From: Gracilariopsis chorda
Lineage: Eukaryota > Rhodophyta > Florideophyceae > Gracilariales > Gracilariaceae
Direction: 5' to 3'
NCBI GenBank assembly: GCA_003194525.1
Contig: NBIV01000021.1
Coordinates: 1-64,000 of the forward strand
DNA: 64,000 nt
Part shown: one piece after another, positions 51,639 through 62,835 of the stretch
Layout of the letters: every line of letters starts with the position of its first letter
Position numbering within the stretch: the first letter of the stretch is position 1
The notes under the pieces: model-generated
The model's database searches: none
The model's input: the letters and a program-made list of their open reading frames with translations, nothing else
Told to the model about the DNA's origin: nothing
Made by a program: the position numbers and the translations under genes

Positions 51639-54600
51639 AAGCCTAGCGATATTTGTCTGGAACGAGATCGGCCGACAATCTTGCACTTGTGTGAGGGTAT
51701 ATTGGAAGACACGAGGTGACGGTGTCGTTAAGAATATGTGTTGCTATGCTAGATTGTTCCTAAGTTTCAGCCCTATCCCTGCCTTAAAGCATACTTGCGA
51801 TGGTGAAAATGGTCAGCGTTGAATGTGGGAGAAGACAAGTTTCTCATTTATCCCTAGCGTTGCAACTCTTTGTTCTCGTTCCGACTTCAGAGAAAGCAAG
51901 CTTTGGATTTGTGAACACCAAACTACTGCGGAGTTCCACCACCTTTAACTGTTAAAACCATGAGCCCACCCGAAGAACTTCAACGAATACCTGTGACGAG
52001 TCTGAAGAGAAGACGAGTATAGATAGCCATTTATCGTCAACAGCAAACTACAGTCTGCGGGCAGAAGTCAAATTACTACTCTTTGTCGTAGCCAAAACGA
52101 CTAGGCGACATGTCCGGTGTGAACTGATGACGGTCGCAGCTGGTACACGTATATCATCCACCACACTGTTGACGTGGGACTGACGTTGAGAAGCGAGGGC
52201 CGCGTAAGCGTACAAGATGTGCAAGTTGTCAGCGATCCATACATTCTTGATCGTAGATAAATCTTTCATGTAAGTTGCATATCAGTAAGCCCAAATCCCC
52301 TCAACCACGCTCTTGATCAGAGATGGCACTTTCATCGAAAATTTTTGAATATCTTCAAATACAGCAATGCCGCGGGCGTGTATCCTTCGTCTTTGCTTTG
52401 ATGCCGGGATCGATTATTTCAGTCGCCGTGACATCACATCCAAGAAGGCCGCCACTACCGTCGTACCTTTGTATCGAAACCATCCCAGCCCTTGAACGAT
52501 TGGGAGGAAATTCAAAAGATTATAAGTGGTTGTCCTGTACCCTGGCGCGTACATGTCAGATGTAATTTAGGAAGGAGCTTCTTCTTTGGAGAAACTCTTG
52601 TTCTTTGCAGAAAACCAGACAGCTTTCATCTCTTGTGGTTACTGCTATCGTTAACCTTCACATGATGTGGGTGTGATGGTCCGAAGTCCAAGTAAGGAGT
52701 ATGATACAGAGGTAAGGCTGGTGTTGTACACATTTAATTTGTGAAAAATGAGAAACTAAGATTTCAGTGCCGTCAATGGAAAACATTGCTGCACGTCTCT
52801 CACATTGAGTCTCCCCACTAACATTGCGTTTCTACTAGATTGAATGCCTCACATGGGCGCACCAAATTTGTAACACACGAGCAGCAACAGTGCGTGATGC
52901 TAAGATATGGTATAGAGATAAGAGTTAATAGGATATAAGGATCAAGGCTTACCCCTTTCATCCATACCCATCAGCTTCAAACGAGGCCAATGTGTTGGCT
53001 GTCTCCCCCGAAAAATTCGACGAATCTCTGAATGGTATCTCGCATGAACGTGCACGTTTGGTTGCCACACACAGATGTTAAGAGGTGAGGTATGATTAGG
53101 ATCGCTTGCATGGTAGTGCTCAGTCAACTATGGCCATAGGACCTGCGTGTATCATACTTGTTTTGTATCTGCATGGAAGTGGCTCACTTATCCTACGATC
53201 GATAACCCTTTACTTCGAATTTCATGCTGTACTGACAAGTTATATCGAAATCCATAGCCTTTGGTCTCAGAGTTTCGACAGAGTTTCGTGAAGTGAAGCT
53301 GCGGGGAACGAGCTGACTAACTGAGTACCCCGTAACTGAAAATTTCTTGTTCTGGAACAACACGATGTCAACTAAGCTTTTTGGTCTAAACTGTAATTCA
53401 TCAGATGAAGAACGGACCACAGAGGCAAACAGCAACGACATGGTACATTTCTTGGATCAAAACGCATAGAAATTCACGCATCCGACAATTGCATTTTCTA
53501 ACTAAGTTTAGCTTCCCTTCCAATCATTTGATAATTAAACGAGCTCGCTGAGCATGGTCTAGAAAAAAAGTTTTCGCAAATCGCTGACTTGAGAAGATCT
53601 ACAGGAGTAGCAATGATTGTGTCAGATAAGGGCACAAAGTCTCCTTTGAATCCAATTTGAGTAGAACATGAAGCTATTTCTCTATGTTTAACAGAGAGAT
53701 GCAGATTTGTTGTGAGAGGGATTCAAAGGACACCGCATTTTTAATGTAAGGTTATATCATTAATATCTTGTATTCATGCGCGACAACTCATTCGATTGTG
53801 CTGGTCTTGCATTATACGCTCCAAATGAGATGACTCATACCAAGGGTACTGTTCGTCAAATTTTGGCGTTCTTGTTCGCTTACTGTTCCCAGTTACCTGT
53901 CATTCGGAAGGCTAAAACGGCAAAAGGTTAACCCTCACCCTTGGTGTTACCAGCTCTTGCGAGTCGAGAACTTATTCACAGACAAGTGAGCTTGTGACTC
54001 TACGTCTCCCGACAACTGCTGTCGACAGTGGCAGGTATGCAGTGTACTCTTAGATCTTAGCGATTTATAATTGCAAACCTACCGACACTGAAACCTCTTC
54101 AAGAGCGCCAGCAACGCGCTGTACACCTTAGGAGAAATAATAGACACAACCCTCTCCGCTCAAGAGACAGTGAGGAGAGGGGGCTACTTCCCAGTTGGTG
54201 AGTCATGAAGCAGTGGAGAACGCGGAGGAACTTGTAGTATGCCAACAGTTGAGAACAGTTCAAGGGGAATGCTACTCTTTCCAAAACAATTAATTTGGGG
54301 ATCGAACACTGTCACTCAAAAAAAAAAGGTGGCCAAAGCGTTACGGACATGGGCAGCAGCTTGAGAAGGAAAAGCACTGAATGCTACTTTTCTTTAACTG
54401 CAGGAAAGCAACAAAGATTTTATCATGACGTTTTTCAGCCAGAAACTCACGAATATTTGTCTTGAACGTACCAACGGTACCTGGCATGCACCTTTTGATA
54501 CCTTTGTTGAACGTGTACGAAGCGCTTTGTGAATCAATGATTTTGTTTCAGCTCCTTTGCAAATCGTTTTCGGGCTCTTCGAACAGTGAAACCAGTTTGT

Positions 54601-57600
54601 ATGGTGTCCTGTGCGGGTTGGTGTAAGTGTAGCGTTGTGAGGAAAGTCCTACTTCTGCTGGGACAAATGCAGACAATTACATCCTCAGGTGTGTTTTTGA
54701 GTTCTGCTCATGTGACATGGGCCATGTCTGCAGGTCACATTCGAAAGTGAGATACAGATAGTATAAACCAGATGGGCAATCTGTCATGAATTTCAATGCA
54801 CAACTAAAGTTCAGAAAAAGAAGCGTAACATTAGCTGGAGATATGCAGCCCTTTGAAGCTGGAGATATGTAGCCCCTCGGTCAGTATGGAATCCTCCTTC
54901 GTACCGGTATGAGATGACGGAAGCAATGAGTATACAGGGCCTTAAATGCCATGATGATGGAAAAAAGTGTGAGTTCATGTTCATATGCGCGTGTTTGATT
55001 CTGGAAAACGCCTCCCGCAAGTCCTGTAACGTTACTAACAATGAGTTGTGGAGGGGGAGCAAGTGCGTGCTATTGAACCAAAAACCCCTATCAAGCAATC
55101 AACAAAGCTCATTCAAGAGCCCACGTTTTGTAAAACCAATATTTTCTCGGTGAAAAGGACCGTCGGTACCAAGGATACCCATGATTCTACACAAACCGTT
55201 CTTTGTGAGGTGCTTTTTAGCGGAGTTGTCTTACAAATCTTGACGAGCCCGCACGTCGGGCCAGCAAAAAGTTTAGCGAGTTGAGCGTAAACAGAGTTTG
55301 TGCAGAGATAGGCGGCCCTCGAACAAAAGATAAGCCAACGAGGTGGCAAGGGGGCACTGAAGAGTCCAGGAAGACTACTACCCTTTGTACATGCCAAATT
55401 CGGGACAACTGATAATTATCGAGAACAAAACCAGTGCTGGGTGCGAGATTCGTGGGAAGTAACAATCCTAGAGCTAGCAATCTACCCCTGTATCCTGATT
55501 ATGTGCCCAACTTCAGTTTGCATTACTGCCGTCACGCGCTAGCAGTACCCTTATCATCGTGTATCGAGTGGTGAACCAACGGTACGGACATTATTAGGGT
55601 AGCTTACCTTTGTACTGGTACCCGTGGGGAATGGATTGCTAGCCTTCCCTTTAACGCTGCCTTCAAGCCTTCATGGTGAATCCGATTTTATCCTGAACGC
55701 CGTTGCCCTTACTGGCCGCTAAAGGGTTACCTTTGATATGTATATTTCTTCTTAAATTTTTGCCATAACACTGCTCAGTAAACGTGAAACTTCGGGTATA
55801 GTCTACCATTCCGCAAAGGCATTACGTCCAAGTCAATAAGGCGTTATACAGCGTTGTCCACAAATGTCATGAGTGTTGTCCCCGTCCTTTTAAGGTTACT
55901 GAGAAACGAAGTGAGGTAGATAGGTAAGCGCTGTTCAACTGCCCCAACCCACCAGAGAGTCAAGAAATTGATCGATATTTCTCCTCCTGGTTGACAACAA
56001 CAAGAGCTTCTTGCAAAACCCAACTGTTCATAGTGCCTATTTTCGTCTCAAGAGTATCCTTATTGGTAAGGGAGCAATAAGTAATATTTGTCGTGACCTG
56101 AAATGGATATGTGAGCTTCCTCGATAAAAAGCACGTCTTCTTATAGAAGACTCGTCGTAACGAGACGGTATGACAAACAAGCAAGCTTGTAATCTTGCTT
56201 TGTTGCGAATGGCCACACATTCGTTGTATCGGGATTTTGAACGCCTTGTCCAACGTGTGGCTTCCTTGGTGGAAGCTGTGTTTCAACACACATATAACGA
56301 TCTCACCCTTTGGTTATTCATACGCGTATGTTTGCAAATACAGCATACTCTGTATTACACATATGATAACTCACTGGTAGTGGTGCCCGATGACACTATT
56401 CCAACAGCCGAACCATCAACGAAAACCAGAGCTGCCTCCGTATGATACAACGTCTTCACTGCTTACAAGTGATACAAAATAGTTTACGTGCAGCTCGCAT
56501 CGCTCACCGGACATTCAGAGCAGTCTTGTAAGCTGAATTTAGGATCATTCCGTCTGTGTCTTGCAAATGGGCCTTTGAATTGCCAGTGTCACGTGTGAAC
56601 CCATCTGCTTATATGAGAGGGGGGCAGCACGTTTGTCCCTTTCCAATAAACGCTCGTTTTCCAACGTGCTGTTGGAGGCCAAGAAGTTGAGAGTTAATCT
56701 TTCCATATGAACAACCTGTACATCATATTATTGTTATCGCTCATCCTATGTGCTGCATGAAAAGCTATTCAGCAAGATAAGCGATATGATATTAATGCAG
56801 CTAGTGCTCACGGTTGCACCACTCGTGCACGTTGTTCCATGAGTTTTGCTCTACTTGGGCGATATCCCCCAAAGTTGACTTGCGCGGAGTTGACGAGCAT
56901 CATCAGCGCATCTTGCGAATACAGCAAGTGTTGGGGAACAAGGCAAAACACGACGGAAACATTCATTGGAGTGGTTGTCATGCATTGGTGAAGGACTCCG
57001 CCGAAACGTGAACCTCCAGGTTAACAAGGCCCTCGTTCCGATCAATCGGGAGGATGATATGATGTTTCGGGGTATCATCTTGGAGAAGATGTTGGTGTTG
57101 TTGTAAGGAGCAATGCAAAGGTGTGCGACAGTGTGCAGCATATTTTTGGAGTGTTCACGATACGCAGGTACAGTCCTTGCTTTTTTGCAACAAGGCTTTG
57201 TTGCGACGTGGTGAAACTTTTCTAAGTTAGTACAATAAGACTGGGAACTACCGGAGGACATTTGTCACGTGTATCGCAAGAGGTTCGTGTATGTGCTGAG
57301 CGTGTTTGGGCTTGTTGTACAAGGGCTGCTGGCGTGACCAAGCTGCATTGGGCACCTCAAGTATCGTGAAGTTGAAGCAATTGGGTTGCAACACAGACAC
57401 AGGCAGGAGAGTGGTGGAGCGGTGACATACGTCATATGCATGTTGCTGTCTCCTGTCAATTCTCTTGTGATTGATGGGCCGTAATCCTTATTTCATGTGG
57501 TGTAGGAAATACCAGAAAACAACAGTAGAAGTATATTTAGCTGCGTCATGGGGTGGTTGTTGATGCATGATATCTTATTGTTCTGCAGCAAGGTCTTCGA

Positions 57601-58250
57601 GGTTTATAAGTTATAGGGTGTAGTATTTCAGTTTCTATTAAGGCAATGTAGTGTACGTAGCTTGGGCGAGCTAATCGGGAAGACACGAAGAACTGGTAAC
57701 GGTATGTCCTTTAGCGAACTAAAAGGAAGGCGTTACTGCATAGTGTATGCGGAAGAGGTTTGATTTGGATGATTTGGACGTTACACTAGGCGCCCGCTGT
57801 AATGAAGTGAGGGAGTTGATTCCAACAAACACGTGTTGTGATTTGGTTGCTTTCTTGTGCACTTCTTGGCAAGCACCCAACCAAAAGGGGCATGGATGGT
57901 TTTCCTGGGTGAATTAGCGACAAAGGGCGCTTGAAGGACAGACAAGGCATCCTTGAGGACGGTATGGAGTTCTACTGAGGGTACTGCAGGATGGTTTGGA
58001 ACTAAGAACAGAAAGGCCGCTTAGAACTCATCGTGTCTCATTAAGGTGACGTAGGATAGCCTTGTACTGTATTTGGGCTTGTGATTTAGAAACAGAGGAC
58101 AGTATTCAAGTGAAAGGGTACGAAGTGTCCAGCAAGGTCTTCAATACTTATCATCCGAGTTTCTACAGACGTTGGACTTTCCTTTTTTCTTTGTTCATCT
58201 TGAAGCGCCAACTGGCTCACTTTTAGCTGGTTAACACGAATGCTGCTCGT
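51639..58250. other. 6.6-kb gene-poor region
   Basis: No convincing gene. Short frames throughout look like decayed coding sequence or chance. One ATG frame at 56170-56445 (91 residues, MTNKQACNLALLRMATHSLY) has balanced composition and may be an exon (about 0.25). Copies of the GTACCAACGGTAC motif lie at 54468-54480 and (one mismatch) 55573-55585. A stem of CAGCACGTT/AACGTGCTG (56625-56671) encloses an AATAAA. Confidence 0.45.
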
Positions 58251-61207
58251 TTATGTCAAAAATACAGAGCGTTGTCGTGCAGCAGCCGAACGTGTAATTT
58301 TCGATACGTTGCACAAAAAGGGGGCGGGGTAGCTAGTGGGGAAAGAAAAGCAGCGAGAGTGACAAGAGTGACAGACACGACGGGGAATGCACGTAGGAGA
58401 ATTGTGGAAGAAAGGGCTGTAACTGATAAGTAAAGAAACGGGGATGTGGCGGACAAGTCTTGGTGTAAGATAGCGCTGGTATGTTGTGAGATTGTGTGAG
58501 TGATACAAAGAAGATGGCGGTTGAATTCTGAGATGCAGGAGAGCACCCTCGGCAAATGCTTTGCCAAGGGTTGGTGGAAGCTTGGGGGCCGCTCTAACTT
58601 TTTTTGAAGCCGGAGGGAAGTGACGATGCGCAGCAACGAGTCTCTCGCAGCGGTGGGCGAAGGCCATAGCGGCGCGGCGAAGGCGGGAGGTGAAGGTGAG
58701 AGTGAGTACCGGCTGTGCGATTGGCGCGCGCTGAATAACGGCGGCGCATGTGCGCGGTTTTTGCAGCCAACCGGAGAACGCCATGCGGCGCGAAATTCAC
58801 AAATTACAGCGCGCGTAGGGTGGCGGCTTTCCAGCTCGCGCTCCCGGAACATCATGCGCCCTCACGCAAACACTGACACTTGGTGGTCTACCGCAACCCT
58901 CCGATTGCGTCGCCTTGGCCGGAGAAGTACCAACGGTACCCGTTCCCCCGTCGTGCGCTGTCTTCCGTTTCTGTGCTCATCGTGTCTGCCGAACCATACT
59001 CCGTCCCCGCCTCTCGTTCCCATGTGCGACGTGCTAGCATTACATACCTCTCGTCTACCAAACTATACATTGTCGTAACTTATATTAAATCGTAACGTCC
59101 GCCCTCTCTCGCTCTCGTCACGAATTCATTCCTCACGACAGCAGCTTTCAACCACACGGAAAACAAGCAGTTGAATCAAAGAGCTCGGTATCAACAAGCA
59201 TTTCGTCAGCAAAGCGCCACATGCACCGCGCGCACCGTCCCCCCATCCCTATCCACCAACCGGAAAGCCTTTCAATAAAAACCGTCCATCGCTACCTTGC
59301 GCCCACTGCCTTCCCTCCTCCTCCGCACAAAAATATCCAACCTCTCATACGTTCAAATGGAAAATGAGCTTTGCTCCCCGCTGTTCACATACGATCACAC
59401 CTAAGACGTTCGCCTCACAACTCAAGCGAGAATGAAAAACATATTTAAAAGAGTTTGTTGTGCTCACTCCTAATGCGACAATCTGCCTCACGACTTTTTG
59501 ACCGCCATTGACACCTCTCTCACACATCAGTTTCGCGTCAACATGATGTAATTTTACATTTTGAAAACCGTTCTCCGGGCCTCGACGGCGACACACATCC
59601 ACCCAAACAACCGTCACCCATCGCCATCCCCCACCGAAAAGAAATCGAGCATACACACGCAAGCTGGGCGGCGCATGAAACGGGTGTGCAGCATGAGAAG
59701 GAATGGATGTAGTGCAATGCGCACACAATGTGTCGAGAGAGACGAATTTGTGCGTGGAAGCAAGCGATGGGTCTCTCTCTCTCTCTCTCTCTCTTTTCAA
59801 AGCAGTGCGCTCAAATCAGCCAGCCACGTGCGCAACGCTGCAGACACGAGGAGCAAGGCATGTATCGAGGGCAAACCGTTTTTGTGAACGGATTGTACGT
59901 GCACAGCGGCATGCTTTGAAATGTTTGAAAGGCGCGAGCAGGTGTGGTGTGTTTTTGTGAGTGGAGACCTAAGTGACAGGCAACAGAACAAGCACGAATG
60001 GTTTTTGGGTGGAGCAGAAGCGTTTGGTGTGTGTGGGGCTGTGTGGGCTACACGGACTGAGTGTGCGCTATTTGTGGCGGACGGCACGGGAGGGGGAGGT
60101 ATAGATGTGTAACGCCCATAACTGTGGCTTTGCAAAGAGATCTCCGCGGGTGAACGGAGAGCGAGGTGTCGGGTTGGTGTCGGGCCGGGGGCGAGTAGGG
60201 TTAGTTGAGTGACAGCCTTTTTCTTGTTGCACAGTTGGCTTGTCTTGGCGAGCTAATAAGTGCACGACGGTATTTGCAGCAGAGATGTAACAACCATACA
60301 GGGTGGAGTGGAGCGGGCGAACGTTACAATCGTTGGCACCACTGGTGGTGGGTTGTCATGACAGCAGCAACTGTGCGTCAGCTGTCGGTCTTGTTTGGGA
60401 GGCGATGACGTTTTGGGAAAGAGATTGTTGTTGGCGTACAGTGCATCGAAGAAATAGCAGGTGGGGGGGGTTTGCGGGTAAAACGGGGCAAAATCAAACC
60501 AGCAACGATGCTGATGCAAGCGTACAGTGACGGAGAAGTGGCAATTTGGAATTATTTATGTGACGAGTGCTGCAAGGCCTGTCGTGTAGCAAATGAAAGT
60601 GTGAGGGGGTGCGGTGAATTGAAGAGAAGTACATGCTAGACGTTTAGAAAAGGGGGCTTCGCCGATTTCAGCAAGCTAAGCAGCCGACACGGCAGGCTGG
60701 TTTACAGCGCTAGTTTGACGGAGAAAGAGATCAGAGCGTGTTTGAGAGAAAGGGGGTTGGTGGGGGAGGAAAAGGGCGCTGACAGAGTAGTGGGAAGGCA
60801 TGACGTGATGAAGGAGGGCAGATGGGGGCAAAAGTTGAATTGCTCCGCATAGACGGGGGGGGTTGGGTAGCGGAGAGAGAGAGCGCTTGTGCGATGTGGG
60901 GGCAGCGCGGCGCGCTGCATACAACGAGGTGAGAGCGAAGCAAGAAAGAGAAAGCGTGTGCAGGCTGTTAGGCGCGAGCGCAGCGCGCGCTGAACCACGG
61001 CGCTTCCGGCGTGACTCGAAAATGGCCACGTGACACGATCCTTCCGCGCCGCTCGCTCCGCACCGCAGCCTTTCCTCCGTTTACTTAAAGGCGCCGCGCG
61101 CTACCCCCCCAGACCCCACTCCTCCCCACCCGCAACCAAGCACACCTCCCCCCTCCCCCTCCCCCTCCCCTCAACCCCCAACAACATCCATCCCCCCCCC
61201 CCCCGCA
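58251..61207. other. 3-kb spacer upstream of the finger-protein gene
   Basis: Long but low-complexity frames on both strands, no domain. It has a (TC)n microsatellite at 59771-59794, the motif GTACCAACGGTAC at 58927-58939 and rising G/C content toward 61200. The last 65 bp before the next gene are almost all pyrimidine and end with a 13-C run (61192-61204). Confidence 0.45.
61192..61204 (+). repeat. Poly-C tract three bases before a start codon
   Basis: 13 consecutive C residues, preceded by CCCTCC repeats from 61147, then GCA and the ATG at 61208. Same arrangement as at the lipase-fusion gene. Confidence 0.75.
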
Positions 61208-61975
61208 ATGGCGCATCTCTCCCACATGCCGCCCTTCCCCACCCCCCCGCTCCGCGCCTCCGCCGCGCTGCCGTCCGCCGGCGCAGCCCCCCCGCATTCG
61301 CTCCCCCCGCCGCGCTTCCTCGTGCCGCCGTCGGGCGGCGCGGCGCACTCCGCCGCGTACAACACGCTTCCGCCGCCGCCGTTCGGCGCGCCGCGCTCGC
61401 TGTCAGACACCTCGACGCGCATCACGGAGCTGTCGCCCTGCGGCGGTGAACGCGTTCCGCACGAGGCGCACCTCGCCATGCGCGAGGCGTACATCCCCAT
61501 CCTCCCCCGCACGGCGTCGCTCGCGCCGTACAACAAGCGCTGCGAGACATGTTCAGCCGCGCACGACGGCTCGTTCGGCGCGGGCCGGTTCTGCAGCTCG
61601 CGGTGCGCGCGCACGGTGGGCGGGCTGGCGCACCGCAAGAAGCGGCTGATGGAGCGCGAGTACAAGCAGAAGCACGCGGCGCAAAAACGCAGCAAGCGGC
61701 TTCGCGAGGTTGTGGCACACGAGCCTATTTTCGCACATTCAGCTAGTGCTGCTCCACGCGTCGGGCCGCTTCCGTGCTTGGTGGCTCCGAGCGTGCACAT
61801 GGCGGTGGGCGAGGCGCTGTTGGCGGCGGGCACGGGTGCGCCGCGAGCGTCGGCGCCGAGCTCGATGACGGTGAGCAGCGACCCATCGGCACTATGCGCA
61901 ACATCTTCATCGAGACAATACCGGTGTCCATCGTCGGTGATGACGATTTCCTCGCTACTAAACCCCAGCGAATAG
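61208..61975 (+). CDS. CxxC...FCSxxC finger protein, probable nuclear regulator
   Basis: A single exon of 255 residues with ATG at 61208 (MAHLSHMPPFPTPPL). The N-terminal about 110 residues are Pro/Ala-rich and disordered. The centre holds a compact Cys motif, CETCSAAHDGSFGAGRFCSS followed by RCARTVGG, which resembles the short FCSRSCA-type zinc knuckle seen in algal and fungal proteins. A highly basic helix follows (HRKKRLMEREYKQK then AAQKRSKRLREVV) that could bind nucleic acid or act as a nuclear signal. The C-terminus is Ser-rich. The family has no function I can name. Base composition is very GC-rich over the first half. Confidence 0.65.
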   Translation: MAHLSHMPPFPTPPLRASAALPSAGAAPPHSLPPPRFLVPPSGGAAHSAAYNTLPPPPFGAPRSLSDTSTRITELSPCGGERVPHEAHLAMREAYIPILPRTASLAPYNKRCETCSAAHDGSFGAGRFCSSRCARTVGGLAHRKKRLMEREYKQKHAAQKRSKRLREVVAHEPIFAHSASAAPRVGPLPCLVAPSVHMAVGEALLAAGTGAPRASAPSSMTVSSDPSALCATSSSRQYRCPSSVMTISSLLNPSE

Positions 61976-62835
61976 GCAGAGGGAGAGAGAGGCTCAAACA
62001 GGCGCCCACCACCCCCCTTCGGTAAAAAACTAACTAAATTTTTTTATTCGTTATATGCAAAAAAGCGCAGCGAGCCATATGTTCAGCTGCGTAGACTACG
62101 CGCGTAGGGGATGCGCAGCAGCCGCGCCTGCACGCACACCAAATTCATCACACAGCATTACGACATGATGCCGCGCTTCAATGAATAATGAAAATGAACA
62201 ACACTTTACAGTGATGGGCGCGCAACTCACGCGAGCGACCGAAAACGGCGCAGCTCGCCTTGCATTGTTTGCAGCGCTGACAAGCGCCCGCGTGCCATAC
62301 AGCTGTTGCGCAGCGCGCCGGAAAAAAAGAACCCCCGCCGCGGCAACAACAATCAACGGCGCCGCACAGATCAACAGCGCTGTATGTTCGTCGTCCACGA
62401 CACAGACGCCTCACCACCCGCCACGCCGCTCGCGCATTCAGCCTTACATGCCTGTATCCAAACGCGCGCCGCAGAAAAAAAGGCAGCAATCAACAATTAC
62501 GCACCCACACCTGCCGCTTCCAACGTATCTAGCTAGCGCAAGCGCAGCGCTGCCGCCTCAATCGCGCGCGGCGTGGCAGCAGCCACACATATGCGGCCCA
62601 TAACAAACAACCGCCACTGCGAGCGCATCCGCACCGCCCACCCCACCACCGTTCCCCACGACAAATACCTCCACACACGCATATACGTGTAAGCCACCGC
62701 ACTGTCCCCGACAGCGGGCTTACGCGCGCACTGACGCCGCTTGCAACTCACTTGTAACTGTAAACGCGCTCAGTTAATTACATGCCTTTAAAAAGAAGAA
62801 AAACTCATTCAAAAAGTGAAAAATATACACAAACC
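61976..62835. other. Shared 3' region of finger-protein and NADPH oxidase genes
   Basis: 860 bp between two convergent stop codons, AT-rich at 62025-62055 and GC-rich after. Open frames here lack ATG starts or domains. No gene called. Confidence 0.5.

Noticed and set aside
52321-53700. Decayed transposase in the gene-poor region
   Set aside because: Some stretches look protein-like over several frames, but no catalytic motif could be identified.
58251-58855. Two overlapping minus-strand frames of 177 and 199 codons
   Set aside because: They overlap in different frames, are rich in Pro/Ser/His from pyrimidine-rich DNA, and show no domain.
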